The notes beneath the pieces are model-generated. The model searched no databases and was not told the DNA's origin. It worked only from the letters and a program-made list of their open reading frames with translations. From Nostoc sp. 'Lobaria pulmonaria (5183) cyanobiont' (GTDB lineage: Bacteria; Cyanobacteriota; Cyanobacteriia; Cyanobacteriales; Nostocaceae): a stretch of 64,000 nucleotides of DNA. Numbering within the stretch: position 1 is the stretch's first letter; every line of letters starts with the position of its first letter. Positions 9,949 through 18,812 of the stretch are shown piece after piece. A program made the translations under genes and the position numbers. The stretch spans positions 62,001-126,000 of the forward strand of contig NZ_CP026692.1 of assembly GCF_002949795.1 (NCBI RefSeq), read 5' to 3'.

Positions 9949-10072
9949 GGTATCGCCAAATTTAATTCGCTATAAATTAACAAAATTCTGTACTAAGCTG
10001 AATCTACTTTTGACATTAGAATAAGAGTCTGGCTATTACTCCGATTTTGGTAGTGAGAGAAAGGATTTGCTC

Positions 10073-13000
10073 ATGGCAAGAGATAAAGCTTATCAAGAAG
10101 CAGAGCAGCGCATTGAAAAGGCACGGCAAGAGGGAGCAATAGAACTCAATCTCAGCAACATAGAACTCACTGAGATACCAGAAGCGATCGCATCCCTGAC
10201 TGGGTTGCAACAGCTTAACCTCGACAATAACCAACTGAGCGAACTGCCAGAAGCGATCGCATCCCTGACTGGGTTGCAACAGCTTAACCTCGACAATAAC
10301 CAACTGAGCGAACTGCCAGAAGCGATCGCATCCCTGACTGGGTTGCAACAGCTTAACCTCGACAATAACCAACTGAGCGAACTGCCAGAAGCGATCGCAT
10401 CCCTGACTGGGTTGCAACAGCTTTACCTCGGCAACAACCAACTGAGCGAACTGCCAGAAGCGATCGCATCCCTGACTGGGTTGCAACGGCTTGACCTCGA
10501 CAATAACCAACTGAGCGAACTGCCAGAAGCGATCGCATCCCTGACTGGGTTGCAACAGCTTAACCTCAACAATAACCAACTGAGCGAACTGCCAGAAGCG
10601 ATCGCATCCCTGACTGGGTTGCAACAGCTTAACCTCAACAATAACCAACTGAGCGAACTGCCAGAAGCGATCGCATCCCTGACTGGGTTGCAACTGCTTA
10701 ACCTCGGCAATAACCAACTGAGCGAACTGCCAGAAGCGATCGCATCCCTGACTGGGTTGCAACTGCTTAACCTCGGCAATAACCAACTGAGCGAACTGCC
10801 AGAAGCGATCGCATCCCTGACTGGGTTGCAACGGCTTGACCTCGGCAACAACCAACTGAGCGAACTGCCAGAAGCGATCGCATCCCTGACTGGGTTGCAA
10901 GAGCTTTACCTCAACAATAACCAACTGAGCGAACTGCCAGAAGCGATCGCATCCCTGACTGGGTTGCAACGGCTTTACCTCGGCGACAACCCTCTTAACC
11001 CTGACCTTGCAGCCGCTTACGAACAAGGCACAGAAGCAGTCTTCCAATACCTGCGGGCAAAGGCAGAAGCCCAGGTGACGCTGAATGAAGCCAAGCTCAT
11101 CCTAATTGGCGAGGGTGAAGTGGGCAAGAGTTGTCTGTTAGGTGCGTTGCGGGGAGATGAATGGGTGGATGGTCGCCCCACAACTCACGGAATTGAGATT
11201 AAGCCTGTAATCGTCACCGCTCCCGACAGTGGTACAGAGATATCACTTAATGCTTGGGATTTTGGCGGTCAACGGGTTTATCGACCAACGCACCAGTTGT
11301 TTTTCAGTGCGCCAGCCGTGTATCTGGTGGTGTGGAAACCACGAGAAGGCCCCCAGCAGGGCTTTGTCAAAGAGTGGATTACGCTGATCAAGAATCGGGA
11401 ACCGGAGGCAAAGGTGCTAGTTGTCGCAACTCACGGTGGCCCCGGACAGCGACAACCAGACATTGACAGACAAGAAATTCTCGATCAATTCGGCAAAGAT
11501 ACGGTAATCGATTTTTTCCATATAGACAGCAAACCCAACCAGGATACGACACATTGCACTGGTCTTGCAGAATTAAAAGATACTATTGCTCGTGTCGCTG
11601 CATCTCTTCCCGAAATGGGGCGTTCCGTTCCCGCAAAGTGGCAACGAGTGCGGGAAACCTTACAGACAAGTGACAAAGCCTATCTACCCTACGATGATGT
11701 CATTGCCATCTGCGCTGAACAGGGAATCGATGAGGAGCAAGCAGAACTGTTCCTTCGCATCTCCCATACACTAGGGCATTTCATCCATTACCATTACGAC
11801 CCAACACTACGCGATATCGTCATCCTCAAACCCGACTGGCTGGCAAAGGCGATCAGCTTCGTGCTAGATGATGAAATGACACGCAAACGCAACGGTTTGG
11901 TAGAATTTCAGCATCTGGGCCAGTTGTGGAGCCATCCGCCGTTTGCAGGCGAAGAAGGCTACCCCTCACAATTGCATCCAATCTTTCTGCGGCTGATGGA
12001 ACGCTTTGATTTATCCTACAAAGTGGTATTAGATCGGTCAGAAACTAGCAATACCAGCCTCATTGCTCAACTCGTTCCCGACACACGCCCGGAGCCATTG
12101 CCCAATTGGGGAGAGCAAGCGGAAGCGGGAGACAGACAACAGATACAAATCTGCCGCATTGTAGACAGTCGCGGACAGTTTGCAGTGGCAGAAGGATTAT
12201 TTTACCAGTTGATTGTCCGGTTGCACAAATACTCACTGGGGCGGACTAATTACGAAAACAGCATTCACTGGCAACGCGGCTTAATGCTTGACAATGACTA
12301 CAACGGTCGGGCATTGCTGGAGTATGGTAGTACAGATGTAAAAATTACAGTGCGGGCAGCTTATCCAGAAAGGTTCCTATCCTATCTAACCCAAGAGATT
12401 AAATGGCTAGTCGAGAATTTCTGGGAAGGGTTGCGTTGTAACGTCATGGTTCCCTGCATTGCACCTTGCAGCATGAATGCCCCTGGAACCGGACTGTTTG
12501 AGGTGCAGAAACTAATTGAAAGTAAAAAGAAAAATCGTGATGAGTATCCATGTCCCATTTCCGGGTGCGGTGAATGGCAAAACATAGATCGACTGCTGAA
12601 TAACGCGCCGACTGCTCAACCCCCATCCCAAGAAATTGGTATTGAGCAGTTCCGATACATTGTGAAAGACGAGTTAAACGTCATCCGCAAAGATTTGGTT
12701 ATGTACGATCGTCTAGATCAAGCACGTTTTCAGGTATTATCTCAGGAGCAACGCACCATTTTAAGCCAGGTCGATCAGCAGTTTGCAGAACTAATGCAGA
12801 TGCTCACTGATGAAGCAAAAGACGGCCCGCGCCTGTTTAGCTTTCAGCCTATCGATCCGAAATTTTTCGATCGCCCCAAATGGATTAGTGCGAAGTTTCA
12901 ACTCACCCTCTGGTGCGAACACGCACGTCAGCCACTTCCAGCCTTAAATCCCAATGACAATAAAAAGGGAGTCTATGAATTAGACTTGCCGCGTGAGTGG

Positions 13001-13366
13001 TTCACCAAGGCAATCCCCTATCTCAGAATTTTGACCGGAACCCTAAGCTTAGTCTTACCTGTGGCAGGTTCGGCAACTAAATTAATACTGGATGATACCA
13101 CCTACAAAGCCATTGAAGAACAACTCGATTTAGGACAGAAAAGCATTGAGTCTACTTTAAAGGGAAGTGATATGGCTTTGGCTGGAAAGTCCAAGAGCGA
13201 TGCCTCCTTCTTGGAAGGCGATGCAATCCGCGCTCAAGGCTCGATTTTGCGAGAATTACACGCCCTTCTGAAAGAAAAAGATCCTAGTTTTGGTGGTTTA
13301 GTGCGGGTGCAAAACAAACGCCGTGAATTTCTCTGGGTTCATCCTCAATTTGTAGGTGAATATTAA
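10073..13366 (+). CDS. Leucine-rich-repeat Roco GTPase (LRR-ROC-COR)
   Basis: 1097 residues. After a short N-terminal helix come twelve 23-residue leucine-rich repeats (about residues 30-310; core SLTGLQQLNLDNNQLSELP). Next is a Ras-like ROC domain with P loop GEGEVGKS (about 346-353), THGIEI, and switch II WDFGGQ (near 395). A COR domain follows (about 510-770), then a C-terminal region with a coiled segment and a hydrophobic stretch (LRILTGTLSLVLPVAGSA). The usual G4 Asp motif is not obvious: ATHGGP occupies its place. Roco proteins are nucleotide-regulated dimers acting as intracellular switches; the bacterial target is unknown. ATG at 10073, preceded by AAAGGA, is preferred to an upstream TTG. 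The repeats are near-identical in DNA as well as protein, pointing to recent expansion. Confidence 0.9.
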   Translation: MARDKAYQEAEQRIEKARQEGAIELNLSNIELTEIPEAIASLTGLQQLNLDNNQLSELPEAIASLTGLQQLNLDNNQLSELPEAIASLTGLQQLNLDNNQLSELPEAIASLTGLQQLYLGNNQLSELPEAIASLTGLQRLDLDNNQLSELPEAIASLTGLQQLNLNNNQLSELPEAIASLTGLQQLNLNNNQLSELPEAIASLTGLQLLNLGNNQLSELPEAIASLTGLQLLNLGNNQLSELPEAIASLTGLQRLDLGNNQLSELPEAIASLTGLQELYLNNNQLSELPEAIASLTGLQRLYLGDNPLNPDLAAAYEQGTEAVFQYLRAKAEAQVTLNEAKLILIGEGEVGKSCLLGALRGDEWVDGRPTTHGIEIKPVIVTAPDSGTEISLNAWDFGGQRVYRPTHQLFFSAPAVYLVVWKPREGPQQGFVKEWITLIKNREPEAKVLVVATHGGPGQRQPDIDRQEILDQFGKDTVIDFFHIDSKPNQDTTHCTGLAELKDTIARVAASLPEMGRSVPAKWQRVRETLQTSDKAYLPYDDVIAICAEQGIDEEQAELFLRISHTLGHFIHYHYDPTLRDIVILKPDWLAKAISFVLDDEMTRKRNGLVEFQHLGQLWSHPPFAGEEGYPSQLHPIFLRLMERFDLSYKVVLDRSETSNTSLIAQLVPDTRPEPLPNWGEQAEAGDRQQIQICRIVDSRGQFAVAEGLFYQLIVRLHKYSLGRTNYENSIHWQRGLMLDNDYNGRALLEYGSTDVKITVRAAYPERFLSYLTQEIKWLVENFWEGLRCNVMVPCIAPCSMNAPGTGLFEVQKLIESKKKNRDEYPCPISGCGEWQNIDRLLNNAPTAQPPSQEIGIEQFRYIVKDELNVIRKDLVMYDRLDQARFQVLSQEQRTILSQVDQQFAELMQMLTDEAKDGPRLFSFQPIDPKFFDRPKWISAKFQLTLWCEHARQPLPALNPNDNKKGVYELDLPREWFTKAIPYLRILTGTLSLVLPVAGSATKLILDDTTYKAIEEQLDLGQKSIESTLKGSDMALAGKSKSDASFLEGDAIRAQGSILRELHALLKEKDPSFGGLVRVQNKRREFLWVHPQFVGEY
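10168..10990 (+). repeat. 69-bp tandem array encoding the leucine-rich repeats, one HIP1 per unit
   Basis: Twelve units of 69 bp lie within the Roco gene. Each carries GCGATCGC at the same place, the first at 10184, the second at 10253 and the last at 10943. Differences cluster in the codons for the solvent-facing residues (D/N/G and Q/R/L/E). The antisense strand is open through the array only because the unit is a multiple of three. Confidence 0.9.
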
Positions 13367-13425
13367 TTGATAACGGATATTAAAGCTATTTCGTAATTTT
13401 TTATGATTATAGAGGAAACAGAGAA

Positions 13426-15576
13426 ATGTTGAAGGTTTTTGCTGACCGAGGTGGTACATTTACAGATATTGTTGCTGTTACTAATAATCAAGCAATTATC
13501 GATAGACTTTCAAAACATCCCGAACGTTTTTTAATTGTGACTCTGCCTAATCAGCAATGGATTATAGTCTATAAACTACTTTCAGAAAATCCCGAACAAT
13601 ATCAAGATGCAGCCATCCAAGGTATTCGAGATATCATGGGTATTGCTCGCAACGAACCCATTCCAACTGAAGCGATAGAAGTAGTGAAAATGGGGACAAC
13701 AGTAGCAACAAACGCGCTGTTAGAAAGAAAGGGAGACAGGGTTGTTCTTCTGATAACCAAAGGGTTTAAAGATGCGCTGCGAATTGGATACCAAAATCGT
13801 CCTAATATCTTTGCGCGCCAGATAATTTTACCAACGATGCTTTACGAACAGGTGATTGAAATAGATGAACGCTACGATGCTAACGGAAATGAATTAATAC
13901 CTATAAAGATTGAACAAGTCAAAAGTGACTTACAAGTAGTTTACCATACAGGAATTCGGAGTTGTGCTATTGTTTTTATGCACAGCGATCGCTATCCCGA
14001 ACACGAACAACAAATAGCCCAGCTTGCCCAAGAGATTGGCTTTACTCAAATATCTGTATCCCATCAAGTTAGTCCATTAATGAAGTTGGTTAGCCGAGGA
14101 GATACAACAGTAGTCGATGCTTATTTAACTCCGATTCTGCGTCGCTACGTCAACCAAGTAGCGAGTCAGTTACCCAGCGTCAAATTAATGTTTATGAAAT
14201 CTGATGGCGGTTTAGTCGCAGCCGAACAATTTCAAGGGAAAGATAGTATTTTAAGTGGCCCGGCTGGCGGTATTGTTGGCGCAGTTCAAACTAGTAAAAG
14301 GGCAGGTTTCGAGTTAGTTATTACTTTTGACATGGGAGGGACAAGTACAGATGTCGCCCACTTTAAAGGAGAGTATGAACGACAACTAGATTCGGAAATT
14401 GCTGGGGCGCGGATGCGAGTTCCTGTATTAGCAATTAATACCATTGCTGCTGGAGGTGGTTCTGTTCTCTTTTTTGATGGTTCTAGTTATCGTGTTGGCC
14501 CTAAATCTGCTGGATCAAATCCTGGGCCTGCTTGTTATCGACGTGGCGGGCCATTAGCGGTTACTGATGCCAATGTAATGTTAGGTAAAATTCACCCACA
14601 ATATTTTCCCTCAGTTTTTGGCATTGATGGTAATTTACCTTTAGATAAAGATATTGTTATTCAAAAATTTACCCAATTAACCCAAGACATTCAAACCGCT
14701 ACATTAAATCATTCTACTCCTGAAGAAGTAGCCGCAGGATTTATGGCGATCGCAGTGGAAAATATGGCGAACGCAATTAAAAAAATCAGTCTGCAACGCG
14801 GTTATGATGTTACCCAATATGTGCTTTGTTGTTTTGGCGGTGCAGGTGGGCAAGTTGCTTGTTTAATTGCCGATACCTTGGGAATGAAAAAAATATTTCT
14901 ACATCCTTATGCTGGAGTTTTATCTGCTTATGGAATGGGATTAGCTGATGTCCGGGCGATTAGAGAAGGAGGAGTTGAGCAACCTTTAACTCAAGCACTA
15001 ATCTCTCAACTACAGCAGTTAATGGAATATTTAGAAAATCAAGCTAGAAGCGAAATACATGAGGCACTGAGTCAAGTAGAAGTAATCCGAAAAGCTCACT
15101 TAAAATATCAGGGTACTAACTCTACCTTGACCGTTAATTTTGCCGATGATTTGGTATTGATGCAACAAGAATTTGAGAGTGAACATCAATCTCGCTATGG
15201 TTTTATTCAATTAGAGAAAAGCTTAATTGTTGAATCCGCTTCAGTGGAAGTAATTCAGAAAATGGATACTCCCGAAGAACCTTTAATTATTCGTACTCGC
15301 CCTTTAAATGAAGTCCCTGTGTCTGTTGAGACAGTAAGGATGTTTACTGCTGATAGATGGCACGATACTCCTGTTTATCGGCGGGAAGATTTACAACCAG
15401 AAGATAGTATTAATGGGCCTGCGATCGTTGTGGAAAAAATTAGCACAATTGTAGTGGAACCTAATTGGCAAGCAAGATTAACTTTACAAAATCATCTAAT
15501 TTTAGAACGCCTTTACACCCGCGCCGGATTCTCTACAATAGGCGAAATTTTGCACATTTCGCTTCCGCCGAAGTAG
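13426..15576 (+). CDS. hyuA: 5-oxoprolinase / hydantoinase A-type subunit
   Basis: 716-residue ATPase-fold subunit of the hydantoinase/oxoprolinase family. 5-Oxoprolinase opens 5-oxoproline to glutamate using ATP. Seen: the N-terminal phosphate-binding motif DRGGTFTDIV (residues 7-16), KMGTTVATNALLERKG (near 89-104), LSGPAGGIVGA, ITFDMGGTSTDVAHF, and VLCCFGGAGGQVAC. All align with the N-terminal half of eukaryotic 5-oxoprolinase as I recall it. The downstream gene supplies the C-terminal half. Start follows GAGGAAACAGAGAA. The last 20 residues, after LILERL, do not look like the rest of the family, as expected if a single-chain gene was split here. A related hydantoin substrate cannot be excluded. 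Confidence 0.88.
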   Translation: MLKVFADRGGTFTDIVAVTNNQAIIDRLSKHPERFLIVTLPNQQWIIVYKLLSENPEQYQDAAIQGIRDIMGIARNEPIPTEAIEVVKMGTTVATNALLERKGDRVVLLITKGFKDALRIGYQNRPNIFARQIILPTMLYEQVIEIDERYDANGNELIPIKIEQVKSDLQVVYHTGIRSCAIVFMHSDRYPEHEQQIAQLAQEIGFTQISVSHQVSPLMKLVSRGDTTVVDAYLTPILRRYVNQVASQLPSVKLMFMKSDGGLVAAEQFQGKDSILSGPAGGIVGAVQTSKRAGFELVITFDMGGTSTDVAHFKGEYERQLDSEIAGARMRVPVLAINTIAAGGGSVLFFDGSSYRVGPKSAGSNPGPACYRRGGPLAVTDANVMLGKIHPQYFPSVFGIDGNLPLDKDIVIQKFTQLTQDIQTATLNHSTPEEVAAGFMAIAVENMANAIKKISLQRGYDVTQYVLCCFGGAGGQVACLIADTLGMKKIFLHPYAGVLSAYGMGLADVRAIREGGVEQPLTQALISQLQQLMEYLENQARSEIHEALSQVEVIRKAHLKYQGTNSTLTVNFADDLVLMQQEFESEHQSRYGFIQLEKSLIVESASVEVIQKMDTPEEPLIIRTRPLNEVPVSVETVRMFTADRWHDTPVYRREDLQPEDSINGPAIVVEKISTIVVEPNWQARLTLQNHLILERLYTRAGFSTIGEILHISLPPK

Positions 15577-15594
15577 ACAGTGATAGCTAGTAGT

Positions 15595-15610
15595 AAACAC
15601 TCAAGTGTTT
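15595..15610. other. Small hairpin in the hyuA-hyuB gap
   Basis: AAACACTCAAGTGTTT (6-bp stem, 4-base loop) is followed by AAAAAA. It sits in the 81-base gap between the two oxoprolinase genes and might weakly attenuate or stabilise the transcript. It is not a convincing terminator. Confidence 0.35.
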
Positions 15611-15657
15611 AAAAAAGTGCTTAAGCGATTACTACACAATTTTTTAAGGAATTAAAA

Positions 15658-17244
15658 ATGTACATAACACCTCAACCCGATCCCGTCCGCTTAGAAATAT
15701 TCAAAAATCTCTATCAATTTATCGCCGAACAAATGGGGATTGTGTTACAAAACACGGCGACATCGGTGAATATCAAAGAGAGGCTGGATTTCTCCTGTGC
15801 TATTTTTGACTCATCGGGATTATTAGTAGCAAATGCTCCCCATATTCCTGTACATTTAGGCTCAATGAGTGAAAGTGTCCGCAGTTTAATTAATCATAAA
15901 TGCGACACTTTCAAACTAGGAAATGTCTATCTATCTAATAATCCCTATAACGGTGGAACACATCTCCCTGATGTCACTGCAATTACCCCTGTTTTTTTGG
16001 AAAGTAGTGAAAATAATCCATCCCCAATGCCCCATGCCCAATGCCCAATACCCCTATTTTTTGTTGCTTCTCGCGGACACCAAGCAGATATTGGTGGAAT
16101 TACTCCCGGTTCTATGCCTCCACACAGTACCACAGTAGAAGAAGAAGGAATTATTTTTGATAATTTTCTGTTGGTTGAAGAGGGCAATTTTCGAGAACTC
16201 GCAGTCAGACAGCACCTTTCAAATCATACTTATCCTGCTCGCAACCCTGACCAAAATATTGCTGATTTTAAAGCACAAATTGCAGCCAATGAACGGGGAG
16301 TACAAGAACTTCGTAAAATGGTTTTCCAATACAAGCTTGATACTGTTCAAGCTTATATGAAGTTTGTGCAAGCTAATGCTGAGGAGTCTGTTAGATGTGC
16401 GATCGCAGTTCTCAAGGATGGGTCATTTACTTATAAAATGGATAATGATGCACAAATTCAAATTAAAGTAACTATTCACCCAGAAAACCGTAGTGCTACT
16501 ATTGATTTTACAGGGACTTCTCTACAACTAAATAGTAATTTTAATGCTCCTAAAGCTGTAACTCAAGCAGCAGTCTTATATGTCTTCCGTACTTTAGTTG
16601 ATGATAATATTCCTCTCAATGCCGGGTGTCTTAATCCTCTAGAAATTATTATCCCGGTTGGCTGTATGCTCAACCCAACCTATCCAGCCGCAGTAGTCGC
16701 GGGTAATGTGGAAACTTCTCAAACTATTGTCGATGCTTTATATGGTGCTTTGGGTGTTATAGCTGCTTCTCAAGGAACGATGAATAATTTTACTTTTGGT
16801 AATGAGCAATATCAATATTATGAAACTATTTGCGGCGGCTCTGGCGCTGGAATTGATTTTGCTGGTACTGATGGTGTACATTCCCACATGACTAACTCCC
16901 GCTTGACCGATCCAGAAGTTTTAGAAACCCGTTATCCTGTACTTTTAGAAAGCTTTAGTCTTCGTCCCGATAGCGGTGGCAAAGGAAAATATTCGGGTGG
17001 TAATGGAGTTGTCCGCCGCATTCGATTTCTAGAACCGATGACAGCTAATATTCTCTCTGGTCATCGCCTGGTTCCTCCCTTTGGATTAAATGGTGGGGAA
17101 GCAGGAAAAGTAGGACGCAACTGGATACAACGACAAAATGGAATTGAAGAAAATTTAGATAGCACAGCAACAGTAGAGATGAAAACTGGAGATATTTTTG
17201 TGATAGAAACTCCTGGCGGCGGTGGATTTGGTAAATTATCTTAA
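15658..17244 (+). CDS. hyuB: 5-oxoprolinase / hydantoinase B-type subunit
   Basis: 528 residues, matching the C-terminal half of single-chain 5-oxoprolinase. Seen: NIKERLDFSCAIFDSSGLL, NAPHIPVHLGSM, FFVASRGHQADIGGITPGSM, MPPHSTTVEEEG, GDGVHSHMTNSRLTDPE-like (TDGVHSHMTNSRLTDPE) and PGGGGFG at the C-terminus. It should form one enzyme with the upstream A subunit and convert 5-oxoproline to glutamate. It starts 81 bases after hyuA with AAGGA before the ATG, so the two are probably co-transcribed. A heptameric repeat at 16021-16055 inserts about a dozen extra residues (including SPMPHAQCPI) between the conserved blocks ITPVF and FFVASRGH. Confidence 0.88.
   Translation: MYITPQPDPVRLEIFKNLYQFIAEQMGIVLQNTATSVNIKERLDFSCAIFDSSGLLVANAPHIPVHLGSMSESVRSLINHKCDTFKLGNVYLSNNPYNGGTHLPDVTAITPVFLESSENNPSPMPHAQCPIPLFFVASRGHQADIGGITPGSMPPHSTTVEEEGIIFDNFLLVEEGNFRELAVRQHLSNHTYPARNPDQNIADFKAQIAANERGVQELRKMVFQYKLDTVQAYMKFVQANAEESVRCAIAVLKDGSFTYKMDNDAQIQIKVTIHPENRSATIDFTGTSLQLNSNFNAPKAVTQAAVLYVFRTLVDDNIPLNAGCLNPLEIIIPVGCMLNPTYPAAVVAGNVETSQTIVDALYGALGVIAASQGTMNNFTFGNEQYQYYETICGGSGAGIDFAGTDGVHSHMTNSRLTDPEVLETRYPVLLESFSLRPDSGGKGKYSGGNGVVRRIRFLEPMTANILSGHRLVPPFGLNGGEAGKVGRNWIQRQNGIEENLDSTATVEMKTGDIFVIETPGGGGFGKLS
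16021..16055. repeat. Heptameric short tandem repeat inside hyuB
   Basis: Units of GCCCAAT/GCCCCAT repeat with a 7-bp period. The same motif appears in intergenic DNA at 61385-61416. In hyuB it stays in frame and lengthens a surface loop. Confidence 0.75.
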
Positions 17245-17247
17245 TAA

Positions 17248-18063
17248 TCAAAAATTGGTATAAGCTGGCTTCAACTTCCCCATAAAATTGAGCATAGCTG
17301 AAACCACAGCATCCGGCGACTCAATCAAGAAGCCATGACCACCACGTTCGATGACTACAAGTTCAGCATTGGGAATACCTTGAGCAAGTTGTTGGGAAAA
17401 CTTTAACGGGGTGAGAATATCTTGTTTACCAACCAAAACTAAGGTAGGACAATGAATTTTTTGGAGGCGGTCTATTGTGTCACTGTTAAGAATGGCTTGG
17501 CTGTGATGATAAAGTGAATGAGGTGCAGGTGGGAAAGGATATCTGATGGCAAATTCAATCAGACCTTCAATCATGTCAGGAATTGAGTAGAAAGCATCTG
17601 TAAATATCCACGGCAATACGACTTTTTCATAAAGTTTTAGGTCTACATTACTAGAAAGTTCGCCCCAAGTCTCGATGATGCTGTTGAATAATGCATCACC
17701 TTTTGCCAAAGATGAAAGTAGCATCAGACTTTTTACTTTTTCAGGATGTGCTAACACTAGTTCTTGGGCTATCTGACTACCCATTGAATGGCCTGCTAGA
17801 TGTACCTGATTAATTCCGATGCGATCGAGCAATGCTGTAACGTCACTAGCCATCTGTTTGAGACTATAGGGGTTTTCGGGAGCAGAACTTCTCCCCATAC
17901 CTCGGTTATCCAAGCGAATGACTTGATACTGCGAAACCAGCGATGGCATAATCAGCGACCAATAAGCATGATCGCAAAGATAGCCAGCTATTAATAGCAA
18001 AGGCTCACCTGTTCCCTTAATGTCATAGAACAAATCAATTCCGTTAATCTGAACCTTGGGCAT
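17248..18063 (-). CDS. Alpha/beta-fold hydrolase
   Basis: 271 residues with a complete serine hydrolase triad. The nucleophile elbow is GHSMGS (Ser near 94), the acid is in GKQDILTP, and the His is in RGGHGFL. DNRGMGRS gives the usual oxyanion-region signature. No signal peptide is visible, so it is cytoplasmic. It lies 54 bases downstream of the AhpD-like gene on the same strand, an order that recalls pcaC-pcaD pairs (carboxymuconolactone decarboxylase plus enol-lactonase). No other aromatic-degradation gene is present, so the substrate remains open. Confidence 0.85.
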   Translation of the reverse strand: MPKVQINGIDLFYDIKGTGEPLLLIAGYLCDHAYWSLIMPSLVSQYQVIRLDNRGMGRSSAPENPYSLKQMASDVTALLDRIGINQVHLAGHSMGSQIAQELVLAHPEKVKSLMLLSSLAKGDALFNSIIETWGELSSNVDLKLYEKVVLPWIFTDAFYSIPDMIEGLIEFAIRYPFPPAPHSLYHHSQAILNSDTIDRLQKIHCPTLVLVGKQDILTPLKFSQQLAQGIPNAELVVIERGGHGFLIESPDAVVSAMLNFMGKLKPAYTNF

Positions 18064-18117
18064 AGTAAATAATTCTGCTAAACCTTATTTTTAAGTAGGA
18101 TAGATTAAGCTAAACTC

Positions 18118-18510
18118 CTACGTCTTGAATTTCTCATCCACCGGAATTTGATAGCCGTTGGCGAGGCGATTGGTCATATTGGCTGTGGCTGCGATCGCCA
18201 TTAGTTCCCCAAACATAGTATCATTCATACCCTTGGCACGTGCTGCTGCTGTGTGCGAGGCGATGCAATACTCACAGCCATTCGTCGCACTCACGGCAAT
18301 ATAAATCAGTTCGCGCATCAGTGGATCAATCTCACCAGGGCTAACCATCACTTCTTTTAACGCTTGCCATGTTCGTTGCAGCGTGGGAGGATGGTTGGCT
18401 ATAGCTTTCCAGAAGTTATTGATGTAGTCATTCTGACGTGTAACGCGGATGTCGTCATACACTGCACGTACTTCATCGCTGGCTTGTTCGTATTCAATCA
18501 GGTTAGTCAT
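18118..18510 (-). CDS. Carboxymuconolactone decarboxylase / AhpD-like protein
   Basis: 130 residues, the normal size for a single CMD domain. The redox motif CEYCIASHTAAA (Cys-x-x-Cys with His three residues on) indicates the AhpD-like peroxidase/disulfide-exchange branch rather than a true decarboxylase. The conserved helix NDTMFGELMAIAATANMTNR follows. GGA lies eight bases before the start. It probably forms a two-gene unit with the downstream alpha/beta hydrolase. Confidence 0.85.
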   Translation of the reverse strand: MTNLIEYEQASDEVRAVYDDIRVTRQNDYINNFWKAIANHPPTLQRTWQALKEVMVSPGEIDPLMRELIYIAVSATNGCEYCIASHTAAARAKGMNDTMFGELMAIAATANMTNRLANGYQIPVDEKFKT

Positions 18511-18812
18511 GTTTTAATTCCATATAGTTTCCCCAGCGAGTGGGAACCCCTAGATTGTAATACTGAGTTGCAATTAAAGATAGTAATAAGCAGAATTCAG
18601 AATTCAGGAGTAAAACACGCTTTATATCTATCTGGGTAACAGACGAATCGTTGTGTACATCACTTTCCTTAAAATCTGCTGTATCATGTCCCCTTGGCAT
18701 TTATATGGTCTATAAATGACTTGGCATAGGCTAGCATTTCTTGGACGTTCTAGTAGAACAGACTAAACAGGAAATTTACACTATCCTGTCAGAGAAATAG
18801 GTAGGGTTATCC
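18511..18812. other. Intergenic region carrying a dispersed repeat
   Basis: About 300 bases between divergent genes. It holds the repeat at 18590-18662 and otherwise nothing recognised. Promoters for both neighbours should lie here. Confidence 0.4.
18590..18662 (+). repeat. Dispersed repeat, copy A (inverted copy at 23462-23536)
   Basis: Starts GCAGAATTCAGAATTCAG, continues through AGTAAAACACGCTTT and a shared GGRTAACAGAC block, and ends with TTGTGTACATCA. The reverse complement of 23462-23536 has the same blocks in the same order. The differences are one extra GAATTC-type heptamer and a three-base gap. Confidence 0.8.

Noticed and set aside
9502-9983. Three overlapping open frames across the 21-bp minisatellite
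   Set aside because: By-products of a 7-codon period; no start signal, no domain, and one runs through the MITE-like element.
10016-11047. 343-codon open frame antisense to the Roco repeats
   Set aside because: It is open only because the 69-bp unit is a multiple of three; the Roco frame has clear domains.
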